The notes under the pieces were generated by a model. That model saw nothing but the letters and a program-made list of their open reading frames with translations. It was not told the DNA's origin and searched no databases. Position numbers and translations under genes: made by a program. This document shows, one piece after another, positions 34,933 through 49,169 of a stretch of 64,000 nt of DNA (its first letter is position 1; each line of letters opens with the position of its first letter). Source of the DNA: Salvator merianae (taxonomy: Eukaryota > Chordata > Lepidosauria > Squamata > Teiidae); the NCBI GenBank assembly GCA_003586115.2, contig QVOM02000025.1, forward strand, positions 45,242,522-45,306,521, in the 5' to 3' direction.

Positions 34933-35431
34933 NNNNNNNNNNNNNNNNNNNNNNNNNNNNNNNNNNNNNNNNNNNNNNNNNNNNNNNNNNNNNNNNNNNN
35001 NNNNNNNNNNNNNNNNNNNNNNNNNNNNNNNNNNNNNNNNNNNNNNNNNNNNNNNNNNNNNNNNNNNNNNNNNNNNNNNNNNNNNNNNNNNNNNNNNNNN
35101 NNNNNNNNNNNNNNNNNNNNNNNNNNNNNNNNNNNNNNNNNNNNNNNNNNNNNNNNNNNNNNNNNNNNNNNNNNNNNNNNNNNNNNNNNNNNNNNNNNNN
35201 NNNNNNNNNNNNNNNNNNNNNNNNNNNNNNNNNNNNNNNNNNNNNNNNNNNNNNNNNNNNNNNNNNNNNNNNNNNNNNNNNNNNNNNNNNNNNNNNNNNN
35301 NNNNNNNNNNNNNNNNNNNNNNNNNNNNNNNNNNNNNNNNNNNNNNNNNNNNNNNNNNNNNNNNNNNNNNNNNNNNNNNNNNNNNNNNNNNNNNNNNNNN
35401 NNNNNNNNNNNNNNNNNNNNNNNNNNNNNNN
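34933..35431. other. Assembly gap (499 N)
   Basis: A run of 499 N. The true content and length are unknown. If the two flanking blocks are one locus, the gap is artificial. Any open frame crossing it has no meaning. Confidence 1.
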
Positions 35432-35594
35432 GCCTTATTGTGGATTATATCCCAGAATAGGGACCTGCTAACCACATGCTAGTGCAAACTATGAAAGGTC
35501 TTGCCCAGGGCCTACCATAGTCTGCACTAGCATGTAAATGGCAGGTCCCTATTCTGAGACATAATCTGGAATAAGTCCAAGTGCAGAAAGGGCC
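35432..35594. mobile_element. Family C foldback MITE, 5' end lost at gap
   Basis: Twin of 13492-13654; the first 17 bases of the element are missing at the gap. Confidence 0.85.
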
Positions 35595-35751
35595 GAAGTC
35601 TCCACAAGACGTGTAGCATTTATTTGCCATGCCTCCTGTCCCCAGCAGCAGCTTTTGAGCAATTTGTACACGTTGCCCTGGTTCTGGGCTGCATCCTGCC
35701 GCTGTGGGGATGCAGCCTCAGATAGTGAATCAGAGTTGGAGTCACTTTAGC

Positions 35752-35868
35752 AAATTTGCCAATTACAGCAAACAAAATAACAAAGCAAAACTTTCTATTA
35801 TGTTTGTTGACAACAAATGTAATAGAAAGTTTTGCTTTGTTATTTAGTTTGCTGTAACTGGCAAATTT
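35752..35868. repeat. Near-perfect palindrome, twin copy
   Basis: Same arms, loop and mismatches as 13812-13928. Confidence 0.95.
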
Positions 35869-36047
35869 TGTTGACAACAAAAGAAAGGATTGTCTTGTTA
35901 ATTGTCTTATTTTCTTCAGAATCAGATGCTATTCGCCAGCAGAGAAAAAGGCTACAGTGGGCTTAATCCATCATGAAGTCCAGTATGCCCCAAAATATTA
36001 ATTAACGAAAAGGTTGAATGCTGTTTTGCAAAATTTTTAAAGTCATA

Positions 36048-36359
36048 GGATCTTTTTGCACTTTTCACCTTTGAATGATCAAATCCAACCATTCCAAGGT
36101 GCAACAATCCCTGCGGTGTGGCAGCCAGCCACACTGCAAGGGCTGGGATAACCCAGAACCAGGCAGTGTGAATGCTGGCTACCCCACCATGACAACAGCT
36201 GCAGAAATGTCTGGCCACTGCCATGGCAACCAGGGACACAACACACAACTGCACAGTTGTAGCACTGCATGTGACTGCACAGCCCCAGCCATGCCACGGT
36301 GTGCAGCATTCGCACACAGGAGTGGGTGGAACGCTGTGTACTGGGAGCAGTCTAGGCCC
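36048..36359. mobile_element. MITE, family B, twin copy
   Basis: Twin of 14108-14418 with one additional C near 36295. Confidence 0.7.
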
Positions 36360-39300
36360 ATAGTCTAGTGAATCTATAACAAATATCTTGGGTAGATAGA
36401 ACTACTAAAAATATTAACTAATAAAAACTAATGTAAAGTAATAAAAAGTGATAATGCCTTTCATGTTGAAATGTTTACTGTTTGTTATATGGTGTGATGC
36501 AATAAAGAAGTCTTTTAATATTTCTAACTTTTTAAAGTGGAAGGCTGGAGGATGGGTGATTTAAGCAAATAGTAACGATTAACATTTGCTAATGGAGTCA
36601 TGATCATGCTCTGAGCCTCTCCTGGAAAACTAGAAAGGAATTAATCCATCTCTTGACCCTAACCATGTGAAATGCATAATCCAGGGTTATCCTTTACTTA
36701 ACTCTAAACAGTTGTTCAGTTGAGTTTCCAGCTGTGAATGCAACCTGCCCCCATGACTACAGTATTTGTAGTATTGACAAAAACGTCTGTTACTAGCTGA
36801 CACTTGAAGACCAAAATTGATTGGCTCAAACAGGAATCCAGAGATTTATTTGAAGGGTCATGTAGGTTCTTTGCAGCATCTCCCTTCGAGCTGTCATTTC
36901 TTCCATATGTTCACAGGCACAGAAACATGAGTACACTGGATATACTGGTGCAGACACTGTTTTGGTAGAAGCACAACTACTATAATTTGTAGAGCTTGGT
37001 TGCAAACGTTGTGAGACTTTGACAAAAAAAACAATTGCGCACAGAAATTTTGTGGTTCAACTCTTTTAAATCCAAGGTCTTTTAAATCCAAGGTCAGTAT
37101 TCCAGCTTGTCTATTTCTTCCTTAATCTCTCTTGCCTAGCATGATCTTCAGAGGCCCTATTTAGCAGTTCTTCTGCTTTGCTTTTTAGACTTCTTCCCTG
37201 CTGTAGATAGTAGGGAATGAAGGGCACGAGGCAATATATCGGACAGATGCACAGAAACCCTCTTCTCTTCTTTGTATAGTTGCTCCTTAGTTAGAATTAA
37301 TGTTGAAATGGCTGACATTCCTTTTCACTTTTTTCTTTTATCCCACCACAGAAAGTTCACTAGGTAAAAAAGTGAGCACCTGTAGAAGGTAAATGAAATA
37401 GCAGTAGGCAGACTGGGTTTCAGACAGATGCTAACTCGTCCTGATGTTGCTGAATTAAACTCCTGTCATTTCTTAGCAATGCCCACGCTGACTGAGGTGA
37501 ATGGGGCTTTAGTAATATCTGGAGTTTTATACATTTGCCAGGCTTGCCATATAACTTGCATAGGATGGCCAGATGCAAAGGAGAACTGAATGCCTGTATC
37601 TTTCTTTTTCTGTTACAGTAAGGACAGTCAGTGTCATCTATGATAATGTGCACTTTCTGAAATCCCATCTTCTGTGTGGTCAGTCGCCCATTTTTCCCTT
37701 GCTGCTCACTGGCAAATCTTGTGCTTGTATTATATGAGCTTCCTGTTTAGTTTGCCAAAACGGGATAAGGAAAGTCAAAAGGCTTTCCACACATGATGAC
37801 AGCTCTGAACCCAGATGTAAGATGAGGCATCATAAGCACACATGCATAATGTTTATTCAAACAGTACAGAGATAGAAACCCTTCCCTACCTTGCATTTAG
37901 CTCACCCCCAAACCAGTCCACCAGTGATTTACAGTTGGGATCTGGTAATTAACCCATTGTGACAAAAAAATAGCAATAATAATGAAGCAGTAAAGTAACA
38001 ATAGAAAATTAGTACAGTATGGACAAATTCTGTGTAGCATTTGAAAAACAAACCTGCATCCAAAGAATACAGATGTTCAGATGAATGAGTTAGAACCTGT
38101 ACTTTGCTCTTGACTACTTGTTAGAACAAATGGAGCATAGAGAAGAACTGAATTCAATTCCTGGTCTGGGTTTAAGATGCATTTCACTCAGTGTTAAGTT
38201 CTGGTCATGGCTGAATCCCACACCATGTTACATTCAGCTCTGACTTAGAAACTCTTGCATGACTCTTGGCAGTATTTCAAGTACTGAATGGCTCTGCTGT
38301 TTGCTCTGTTCTGTCAAGCATAGATCACATAGCATGGTGACGGCAACTCTTGAGAAAACCACAATTAATAATGCAATAGCTAAAACACACTTCAGAGATC
38401 AAGCTGTGAGAGACCAAATGGTCTGCCCCTGCATCTTTTCTTGGAAATGTGAACCAGAAAGGAAAACTGAAAGAAAGTGAACGGAGCTTTCCAAAATAAT
38501 TTGGGCAAGTATCTGTCAGGGATGGTTCTGATTTAATCAGCCCTGCCTTAATCCAATGGAATAGACTGAGTGACCTTTTCAAACCAACCTGTGGAAGAAC
38601 TCTTTAAATCCACTATTTTGCTGCCTTTACTGATAACATTTGGCACTAAATGTTATCACTACAGCAGTTCCAAACTAAAAATTTAGCAAATTGAATGTTT
38701 GATGGGATTGCTACTTGAGTGGGCTTTTTAATATTCAGTTCTAAATAAGTTTTTGGCCAAAGCCAGAGGGTATGTTGATGCACCATACTAAGTTGTCCCA
38801 TTAATCCAGAACAAGTTGAAAAGTTTGCAGCTAAATTTAGTGTCCTTGTTCATTAAGTGTATATTATTCTACATGTATCTCAAGTGCTCTGATTTACACT
38901 CCGTGCTGCTAATAGCAAAACCGCAAGCACAGCCAAGCTAATTTGATTGCTTTTGCTACAAGCAAAAGTGATGCACTGTTATCACAAAAGAGGGTAGCTG
39001 AATCTCATAGAAAAAAGGACTAAGAATGTAACAGTAGATTCCATCTGTGTTGTATGAGTGCATTGAATCTAGGACAAAAGAAGTTCACTGTTACAAATTG
39101 AATCCTGAGGATTTTGTTAGCAGTCTTTCAGACCTGGAAGCCTTGTAGCACATAGTTGTAGGTAATTAAGATGACATTAATAGAAATTAAACCTTGTTGC
39201 ATGAAACATGTGGAATAATATACAGAATGCCCCAAGATAGCAGCTGGTGATAGCTGTCATTGATTGGACTTTACCTATCACTGGTAGGTGATTAAATAAG

Positions 39301-39870
39301 AAAACAAGAATAGAAATATCATTTTTTTCCCACCACTATCACTACCAATGCCAACACCATCATGTCCCCACCCAACCTGACTTCCTTCTGTCAATGCTGT
39401 GGACTTAATAGACTTGAGCATGATTTCGCTCAAAAGAAATCACAAGCCCTGCTCATTAATAGAATTTGATAAGAGTCAAGAGATGAAGTATTCTTAGTCA
39501 GAGGAAATAAATTGCACAGGCAGAGAAGGAGGAGGGAAGATCCTCTACTCAGCTTTTTGTTCATCCTAAATACTGAAGTCCCTAATCCTTATTTCAGCTC
39601 TGGGCACCTTAGACCCATCAAGACTGCTTGGAATGCTGATCCCTGGCTCTCTAGGGCAACTGATAGTTAAATGTAATTGGCACCATACTAAACTACAATG
39701 CACAAGATTCTTTAGGAAATAGTTGGGCTCAACAAAACAGCAGCACTCACACCATGGTGGCAGCAAGCTCTTGATCCCACACCAGGGGTGGATTGTGTAA
39801 CATCTACATATCACATGCTTTGTCCCCCACTCTTCAGAGTGGGGATCTTCTAACAGAGGGGCCCCAACGG

Positions 39871-40056
39871 GACAGGATTTAAAACATGGGATTATCCCAG
39901 GGCTGTGTTGGGATTGCCACATGTATCCATGACAATCTCAACATAGCTCCAGGATATTGGAGTGATATGATACCGCTATTCTGGGAAAATCAACTCTCTG
40001 CCTGGATTTTCCCGGAACAGTGAAACAACTTACCTTGTCTGGGAGACCAAGAAACT
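39871..40056. mobile_element. Partial MITE, family D, twin copy
   Basis: Twin of 17930-18115. Confidence 0.7.
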
Positions 40057-40074
40057 TGCCATTGTTCTGCTCCA

Positions 40075-40092
40075 TTGTTGTTGTTGTTGTTG

Positions 40093-40151
<59 letters not shown>
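40075..40151. repeat. (TTG)n(TTA)n microsatellite, twin copy
   Basis: Same length as 18134-18210. Confidence 0.97.
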
Positions 40152-40646
40152 GATCCTGCCTGTACTGAAAGCCCATTGCCTTATTGCTGGCTATTGCAGT
40201 GGCTAAATAAATTGCCTCTTTTCCTTTTTATTGTTTTTAGTAAATATTGTTGTTTTTACATTATTTTTGCCTCAGAACTCCTTCCTTTCCCCCCCTCCCA
40301 TGGGTAACACACATCAGCCAATTGCAATCTGCCTTAAAGCAGTCCGTTACACCAACCTATAGGCTTTAACGTCCCACTGGAATAACTGGAGATGAGTAAT
40401 TTCCCTCAAAAAAACAATTTATTTCTTCTTCTTTTTTCACTGTGTGTTTACACAGTGCCAGCAAGGGCATCTAAGGAGCAGCAAGTACTTTAGTGCATTT
40501 TCTTTCTTGGCTTGCGGGAAAAGCACCTCAGAGGGTGCTTGTCAGTCTCCAGTGCCCTTGCCAGAGTGCTGTACACCCACAGGCACCTCCTAGGAACTCT
40601 TTTAGGGACCTGCTGCTGGACTCGTGGTTGCTCCCTTTGTTTCCAG

Positions 40647-40647
40647 A

Positions 40648-40705
<58 letters not shown>
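40647..40705. repeat. (AAT)n microsatellite, twin copy
   Basis: Same length as 18706-18764. Confidence 0.97.
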
Positions 40706-41935
40706 GAAGCCTGATGATGGAAGAGAAAGAAAGTGCTGATTTGTTTATTTTTTTCAGACTAGGTAGGAGATAGGTAGAGGCTTCTTCCAAAAAGCATTTT
40801 CTGTTCTCTCTGCAGGATAAATGCACATTCCTTTACAGAGGCATTGTTTGCAGAAACGATATACAGCACTATATCTTTCCATTTCTAGCTATGCAGAAGG
40901 TCAACATGTGAGAATTAATGCAAATTAATTCCCCCTGAAAGAGGAATGAGGCACTTTCCTCAACCTGGGTAGAAAAGGAGGCATGCAGCCACTAGTCCCC
41001 TTGATATGCTGCTTTGACTGAAAATAACCTGCTGAATGAATAATGAAGCCTCCTGAGGAGCTGGAATGGGATGAAGAAGCATGAATATGTATCTATCATC
41101 AGCCCGACTAATTATTATTGTTGAGTAGATGGCACTAACCAACAGACAGGCTACATCATGGCAAAGCGTTTCTTCCCAGTAAATAATGTTGCTTCATCTG
41201 AGTCGCCATGTATGTGAGCAAGGTGACTCGAAGAAATGTAGTATTTGTGAAACCTTTACAAGAATGAAAAGCACACTTGCGATTTTCAGAACATGAGGAT
41301 GGGTTATGCTTGATCTCTAAGTAAGGAATAGGGGACACATCTACTCTATAGCTACTTGTATCCCTGACCATTGACCATACTGGTCTGAAGGGAGCTGAAA
41401 TCCAAGTAGGTATGGAGACCAGACTTTTGGCATTGCTGCCTTAAAAGATAGGAACTGAAAAGGACCCTCTGAGGACCAAGTTTTCATTGCTGAATAATGA
41501 AAATTAACAATACAGTTCCTTGAGCTGCTATTTTTTTCTCTTTTTTGTGAGACGTGGAATTTTAAAAAGGAAATAAAGTGGAAGTACAGTAAAGTGTAAG
41601 ACCAATTACCTACAACCATGGTCTTGGCTTGATTAAAATTGTTCAGACATATCCTTGCCTGTTGAGTATGGAAATGCAGCATTTAAGCAAAATAGCTTGT
41701 ATCAAAATAACTTGGCTTCTCTTAGACCACACCAGCGTATAGAAATGAGACTTCTAGTATGTTTGGTGGTCAGTATACCGGTCAGTGTGGTATTTCCCAG
41801 AGACCGGTGTATGAATGGCAGACTTTAACTTATTTATAGTGTTATGAATCACTTGTGCTACATTTATCCTGTTGTCGCTTTGACCTTAAGCCATTCCTAA
41901 GTAACTCCAGAAATCCATCCAACAAGAGCTTCTCT

Positions 41936-42334
41936 GGACCTTTCCACACTATTTAGGCTGTTCTGACTCATACAGCCCAGGCCGGTAAGCATGGGCCATG
42001 CTGGAACAGGCTAGCCGTACCCCACTGCAAGGGCTGTCTGCATTTGGGCAACCTGTTGTGGTCCAGCCCAAGCTGCTGGCTTTGAAGCCAGCACAGAACC
42101 TTTGAAGGCTGTGCAAGGACAGCCTGTTTCAGTGGCGCACTGGCTTCCAGTGGCACTTCCTGGTGCACTACAGAAACAGGTTCCCCATGGCATTCTGCAA
42201 GCTTTTGTGATCTGGAATACAGACTCTGGTCCACAGCAGGATTGGGGGTGGGACTTCCCCTAAACCACAGTAGGTGAGGAAGGGTGACCTTGGTTCAGAA
42301 TATGTTCCAATCCAAGACCCAGAGTGGAAAGAGC
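41936..42334. mobile_element. MITE, family A, twin copy
   Basis: Twin of 19995-20393. Confidence 0.6.
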
Positions 42335-42699
42335 TTCCAATTTTTCCAATATTGCTTACGAAAAGCTGAAAAACACCAAATTTCTAACTGCTCTTGCCTC
42401 ACAGCGGTGGCCCTGCTGCTGCTGTCGTCACTACTTGAGGGGATTTACTGGTTCCCTCAGTAGCATTCCAGCATTAAAACCCATAAAACGGACCATGGAC
42501 CATGCTGGGTTCAAAAACTCCCCTTACCACTGTCAGATTGAAGACAATCTTTGATCTGACAGTGGAGGAGGTGGCGGTAGGCAAACAACACACCTCCAGC
42601 ATTAAAGAATAGCACTGCAAACTTAGCGCTATTTTTTAAGGCAGAAGGGGGGAATAGCTAAGGTAGCACTTCCCCTTCACCTGTGCAGATCCTGCCTTA

Positions 42700-43122
42700 G
42701 GCTGTGTTCACACAGAGTTAATAAAAGAGCATTCAGGACAGTTTAGGCTAAGTTAGCATCTCAGGCTGTGATCAGACACAGCAGAAAAAGCATCTTTGAG
42801 GCAGCTCAGGGAAGGATTAGAGATGGGATTGTTCACATGGCAATCTGTCCCTCCTTCATCTCATAAACATTCTGTGCTAGCCACACACTGTCTCTCTGAG
42901 GTGCCTCCTAGTTGCCCCTTTTCTTATGTCTGAACACAGCCTGTAAAGTGACTTAGGGTAGAGATGGTTGGCAGAGGACCGCTCTGGCCCTCTCCCTTTT
43001 CATGAACATTCTAGGCTAGAACAGGTGGATTAGAGATGGGATGAGAACATGAGAGCCACACATGAGAGGCACTTTGGAGCTGTGCTCTTCCTTCCTTCCT
43101 TCCTTCCTTCCTTCCTTCCTTC

Positions 43123-43173
<51 letters not shown>

Positions 43174-43194
43174 TTGCTATGGGTGAATGCAGCC
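42700..43194. mobile_element. Harbinger-like MITE, family D, twin copy
   Basis: Twin of 20759-21253, with the same flanking TTA and the same TTCC/TTTC run length (about 43087-43174). Confidence 0.8.
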
Positions 43195-44380
43195 TTAGTG
43201 TGACCCTAGAAGATTCCTCATCACATTGGCATAAGCACAGAAGGAAAGACTGTGCCTGTGAGTATATCTGTTGAGTCTGAAGTAGGAATAGGCAAATTAT
43301 GACTCTTCAAATGTTGCCAAACTATAAACCCCATATCTGAGGCTCATGGGTCTTCTAGTTCAATGACATCCAAAAGGTCACTTTGCCCAGTCTTGAGATT
43401 AAATTGATGAGATGAAAAGAGCTTTTACTGCAGCAGCTAATGGTAATTTTTCCAAGTATGTTCTCTGTTAAAGTTCATTGTGTCCTTCCTTATGTCTACG
43501 ATGTTTTACAAGTGTATATATATTTCTCTTGATTTGATTAATCTATTTTTTACAAGTGCCCAAGTGATATGAGTGAACTTTAATTGATGTGACACATGAA
43601 AGTAACTGTGACTTGTTGTACTCACGAAATAATAGAGGTTCATGGGTAAATATGGCCCACAGAATGCTTTGCAAGGAATTTCTGTCTTGCTTTGGCCATA
43701 CGTTTCAGAACAGTTTCTTTGTTATGCTGCTTTTAATCATCTTTTATTTGGGTTGCTGCACTGGAGTCACTTTCCGTGAAAGTCATGTTTGTATTCTTTA
43801 AACTTATGCCATAATTACATAGCCATATTAAAGTGGCAGGGGTATGCTCCTGCATTAAATGCACCATACAGTCACGTATGCCTGCTATACACATTCTGTC
43901 AGGAAGATGCAAGAAGGCACAGGAAGGGAGAATGCAAGATTTTGCATTCCCTAAGTGTTTCTCTGTGTTATCACACAGCACAGCAATGCAGCAATTGGCC
44001 ATATTTGTGGCCATAAAACACCCAGCTCAGCACACTTCAGTAGCAGAGCAGTGACAGTCTGGTAAGTCACCACCACTTCTATTGGCCTGCCTAATCACGG
44101 CCTTAGGTTGCATCTGCACATGCAATAAAAGATGGCCTATGATTGCCTAGGGGCAGGGCAGAGAGGGCAAATGGCCATGTTCCATGGGCATTCATTTCCC
44201 ACTCCACACTCAGAAAGGCTGCATTTCCCCAAGGGTGGGGAAAAACAGCCCTTGCCCCTCACTTCCACAGAGTTGACACTGGGCCAGCATTTGTTGTGGA
44301 AATTCAGAGTTCCAGCTGGATTTCCTGTCTTCAGTTGGATTTTTGGCTCCTGCAGGCAGAATTCTGCCTACAGATTGGTT

Positions 44381-45286
44381 CCAGTAGTCCTGAAAGATTT
44401 TGCACTGGTTGCTTATTCCCTACCAAGCCCAATTAAAGCTGTTAACTCTTACATTTGAAGTCCTAAATGGCTTGGGCCTTAAATATCTAAAGGAGTGCCT
44501 CGTCCTATTTTTGTTTGTTTGTTTGTTTGTTGGATTTTTATACCCCTTATTACTATAGCCTCAGGGCAGTGTACAACAAAATCAGTTGAACAGAAACAGA
44601 AACAGAAAAAGTAAAAATAAAGATAGATAAAAAATGAAAATTGGTAGTAAGAATAAAAATAAAAATGGAATTAAAGATCTCTGAATACAAAGGCAACTAG
44701 AGAAACAGTCAAAATATAGGGTCACAATATTCCCGAAAGGCTTGGGTGACCAGATGTGATTTCACAAGACATCCAATTGAATCAACCATGGGTACCTGGC
44801 AAAACTCATTAGGGAGACTGTTACATAACAGGAGAACCATCACGGAGATTCCTTATTCCTAGCAGTTGTGTCACAAAGGTACACAAGAGAAGCTACAGCT
44901 AGCAGGGCTTCCTCTGCAGATCTATATAGACCCACCCAGATGTTATGCTCACAGGGGGAGGCCCTTCTTATAATGCTGCCACCCTTAAGAGTTTTGAGGA
45001 GCATGTGAGAAGGCCTTTTTCTTTGGTGTCCACCAAGCTTTAGAACGGCCTACTAGTGGAGGCATGCAAGGCACCAATGTTAAATTGTTTTTCGTGCCTG
45101 GTTAAAATATACATCTTCACCCAGGGCTTTGATGTCTGGCTCCCTCCTAATGTCCTGCTAGGTGGGAGGGTTGTATTTTAATTTTCTTTTATATTCTTTT
45201 ATTTATTTAATTCATGTTTTGTATTGGATATTCTTAATGACTGTTGTAACTTAAATGTTTAGGGAGGGAGGGATAGACAGATGATA
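44381..45286 (+). mobile_element. L2-type LINE 3' part, twin copy
   Basis: Twin of 22440-23345, interrupted at the same place by the minus-strand L2 (44503-44916). Confidence 0.8.
44503..44916 (-). mobile_element. Nested L2 3' end, twin copy
   Basis: Twin of 22562-22975. Confidence 0.75.
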
Positions 45287-45623
45287 GATAGATAAGTGCA
45301 GTTTTAGAACTATGAAGATGTGGGCAGGCCTTTCTCATCCACAACACTGCAGCATTTTGCAGCTGATCGTGAGCTGCTCCATCAGGTGGCTTGTGTACAT
45401 AAAACCTAAAGGTGCCTTGGTAATACAAACACATTGGCTGCATCTAAACACACACGGTTTTGTCATAGATGGAATATGAAGGTATTGCTTATCCACTTCT
45501 TATGCCTGCTGTCTGTGGGATAAGAGCACGGTGTTTCAGATATGTGGGCACTGTTTTAGCTGCAGCTGTGCTTTCCAGTGGCTGTCCCAAGAAAATATAG
45601 TGAACAAGACAAATAAAATATAG

Positions 45624-45666
<43 letters not shown>

Positions 45667-45671
45667 TCATT
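45624..45671. repeat. (TTTC)n microsatellite, twin copy
   Basis: Same length as 23683-23730. Confidence 0.97.
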
Positions 45672-45693
45672 CATTCTTTATTTCACCCTTTCA

Positions 45694-45774
45694 CCCTTTC
45701 TGCACTGGGCCTTGTTCTGGATTATATGCTGGAATAGGAAACTGCCACCTGCATGCTAGTGCTAACTACAGCAC
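45694..45774. mobile_element. Family C MITE single arm, twin copy
   Basis: Twin of 23753-23833. Confidence 0.7.
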
Positions 45775-47728
45775 TAGTCAGAACACTCCACCATGACCTG
45801 TCCATCTTTGGTGGCTGTGCATGGTATAGTTCATAGTTTCACTGAGCTTCACAAGTCCATAATAATACTGTAGCTTGAAATATTACTGCTTAAAATCCAA
45901 ATGTTCTGTACACAATATATCTTGCAACATAAATGATGCTTAATTATTCCTGTTACAAATATTGACCTTGAAGTTTTCCGTTTGAAATTCACATATAAAG
46001 CCATGCTATATTTGGAAGCTGCATACAATAAGATAATTATTTTTCAGTTATTCGTTAAACCTGGGGTCGAACGAGTTATCTCTTCCAGCTTTATTCTCTA
46101 TTATTCACTAGCTATCATCATTTCATTTTTATTTCTTTTGATGTTCCCTCATCCTTGAGTATTCAGATGTTTTTTGGAAACTGATTTATACAATAGTTTT
46201 GTTTTGTTTTGTTTTGTTTTGAGTTCAGTGATATGTCGTTATGTTCTACCATAATATGAAGCATGAACTGCTCTGACTGAATATGAAGGTAACCTTTCCA
46301 GTTTATTGAAAAGTGACCTAAGAAAAGTCACTTGTCAGCAAAAGACCTGTTCTGGAACACAAATTTGATGGTCTGTAGAGAAGAGTGAAAAGGAATCAGG
46401 CAGCAAAATGGGAAGATCTGATAATTTAGGTAATGTGTGAATTTTCATTGTCACCCCAATTCACTTAGGTAGAAATGGCTAGAAGAAGAAATAGAATGGC
46501 AGAGATAAGGAGCTGTAGGGTGGATATGAATAGGCTAAAAGATTTAATTAGAACAGGATGGCCACTGCCTGTTTCTGCTTCCCAAATTTTAATCAGCCGG
46601 ATGAGGCAAATAACGCTATAAATAGATTCTAGTAACAACTGGAGTCCAAAACAGATGGAGGAATGGCGTGGCCTGGCAATTCGGACATTCACCTCTCACC
46701 ATCCTGCCTGTAAGATACAGAGATGAGAAAGGGAGAGAGAATGAGATACAATGCTGGACAGGAATTAGAAAAAGTACATATGGAGGATTTTTTTTTTTAA
46801 TTAATAGACTCAATTTTATGATAAATTTCAGTTCTACACGGCTCATACAATTATGGGTGGTTGTTTACTGTCAATTACTGTCATTAAAGAGGCCAGTATT
46901 CCAATTCTTTTTAATTTATCTCCTAAAATAATGCATCATCAACCCATTCATGAACAAAAGGGAGCAGAGCCCTCTGCAAGCAAGGATGTAATTAAAACAG
47001 CATACATCTGCCTCTGTAAATAAATGCTGTCACTTTTTTTTTTAACTGGCAACATTGAGGCTACTGGAGTCTTGGTACCCTTGGCCTGCCAGTATTGTAA
47101 GATCTGATACACACATATTTATTCAGAGGCTTTTAAATGCTGCAGTCAATGATTAAGAGTAAAGACAAACCTGACTAATGAAATCAGTGGGTCTTTGAGT
47201 TTGTATTGTACAGGTCAGGGATACTCCCAGTTCTATAAACAAGAGATACAGTTTGTTCTTTTTTTTCAAGTAATATCAGATGTTAAACAGTTTTCAAGTA
47301 ATTATCAGGCTTAGCATGCTCAGGGCAGGAGAGTTGGCCTCTGTTAATTCTGTAAATATTGTGCTCCCGTGTTTCAACTATTAGCTGGTATAGATTTCAG
47401 TTCACCAGTTAGGGATAAATATCACATTTCATATTTCATATTTCAAGGATGAGGCGCATGAATATAAGATTTTTCTGCTGTTCTAATATTTTGGACAGGG
47501 TTTCAGCATATAAGTGTGTGTGGAAGCATGAAAGACTCACAAATTAGTCTATCATTGAAAATATCTTTCTTTGGTTTTGTGCTACAAAAAACGAACTTCC
47601 CCACTCAGAATTTAAAAGTGTCCCTCCCAATTCCCATGAATCTCAGCCAAAAACATTGTGTGTGATTTGCTCACTTTACCATTCATGGTTCATGCTGTTT
47701 CTCCAAACAATAATTGTGGCAGAACAGA

Positions 47729-48226
47729 GGGCCTGTTCACGCTTAGTGAGAGGAACATTCCAGGACACTCGCTGGAACTGATTATTCACACCTGCAAATA
47801 GCCCAGCTGACTTGAAACCTACTGAAGCCCACCTGATGCTCACCTGAAGCTGACCAGCTGTGGTCAACCAGCTGACTTGCATGATCAGGTGCAGATCATG
47901 AAAGGTGTGTTTGCACCACTTCCTGGTGTGGAATGGTGGTGGGGCGGGGACTGCGTGGCTACTCAGGCGCTGTCAGACAGTTCAGACTCAGGTTCAGACT
48001 TTGTGGTCCGGACCCTGGTGGCTGTTTCAGACCCAAGTCTAGACCCAGCTCCTCTAGGTCTGGACCCAACTACCTATTGCATTCCCATTTGCACTGTTCT
48101 CCCTGCTGATCAGCTCACAAATTGTTCTAGTGCTGACAAGTGCAAACACTTCTCACTGTACTTGGTCTTGGCTTGCCCAAACCCTGCTGGTTAGAACATT
48201 ATATTGTCATAAGTGTGAACAGGCCC
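47729..48226. mobile_element. MITE, AGA duplication, twin copy
   Basis: Twin of 25788-26285. Confidence 0.82.
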
Positions 48227-49169
48227 AGACTCTCCAATTGGACCAGATTGGGTAGAGCCAACAGGTTTTTAGGATCCATTCCCAGGATCCAACCCAGCAA
48301 TATTCTTAGGTTTGCAGTTGCTGTAGCAGAGACACAAGTATCTAAAGGGTTGCTATAACAATCATTTTTATAGTTGTCTCTTTGCCAGAACTTCCATGGT
48401 GTCTTCTCAGGCATCGAATACTGTAGAAAGTACATTACTAGAGTGTCCATTCAAGTGGTTGTGTCTAAAGATATAAACAAAGGAAGTGCCTGGGTTGGAC
48501 TCACCCTTTTTCTTCCACCTTTGTGCTATGAAAGCAGCTTCCATCCTGCCTGCAGAGCGTTTGTTGGGCAGGAAGGAAAGAAGAGGGTTGGGTGTTCTGT
48601 GGGGTCTAGTCTCTCCACTCTGTGTCATTTTTTTTTAAGCCATATTAGAGCAAGTAGAGTACTGCAGCTCACAGTTATACTGCTTCAGTTTTTCTTTTTC
48701 ACATCTTATTTTTTTCTTAACTTGCTTGGAGGAAATTAAGCAGCTCAGGCGAATACTTTGCAAGTCGCTTCTGGGCTCCCTTCTCTGAATGAACATCTCA
48801 TTTCTTCATTTGTCAGCAGTATTAATTCATTCCACGTATTTAATTGAAAGGAATTCCACTCTATTTCAGATGTTCAGATATTGTAGAATATCCCTCCAAA
48901 TATTTCTAATATTTCAAATACAAAACTTCAGAATATTTGCATTATTTAAGAAAGACTTTTTAATGTGAAAATGCCAAGTAGATGGATTCAGTGTGATACT
49001 CTAACCATTTAGTGTGCATTGAGAAGATTAATTTTACTTCCATGGTCACCACATTCACAGCTTGGAACACAAGGAGGAGCAATGAGCCATGGCTAGGCAA
49101 CTTCTTTTGAGGGCAGCCTTGTCTACCATAATGGGCATGGTGGAGAAGTAGGAGAAAACTATAGGGAAC

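Noticed and set aside
34494..35471. A 325-codon open frame across the gap
   Set aside because: Most of it is N. The real part is CR1 ORF1, and the part after the gap is MITE sequence.
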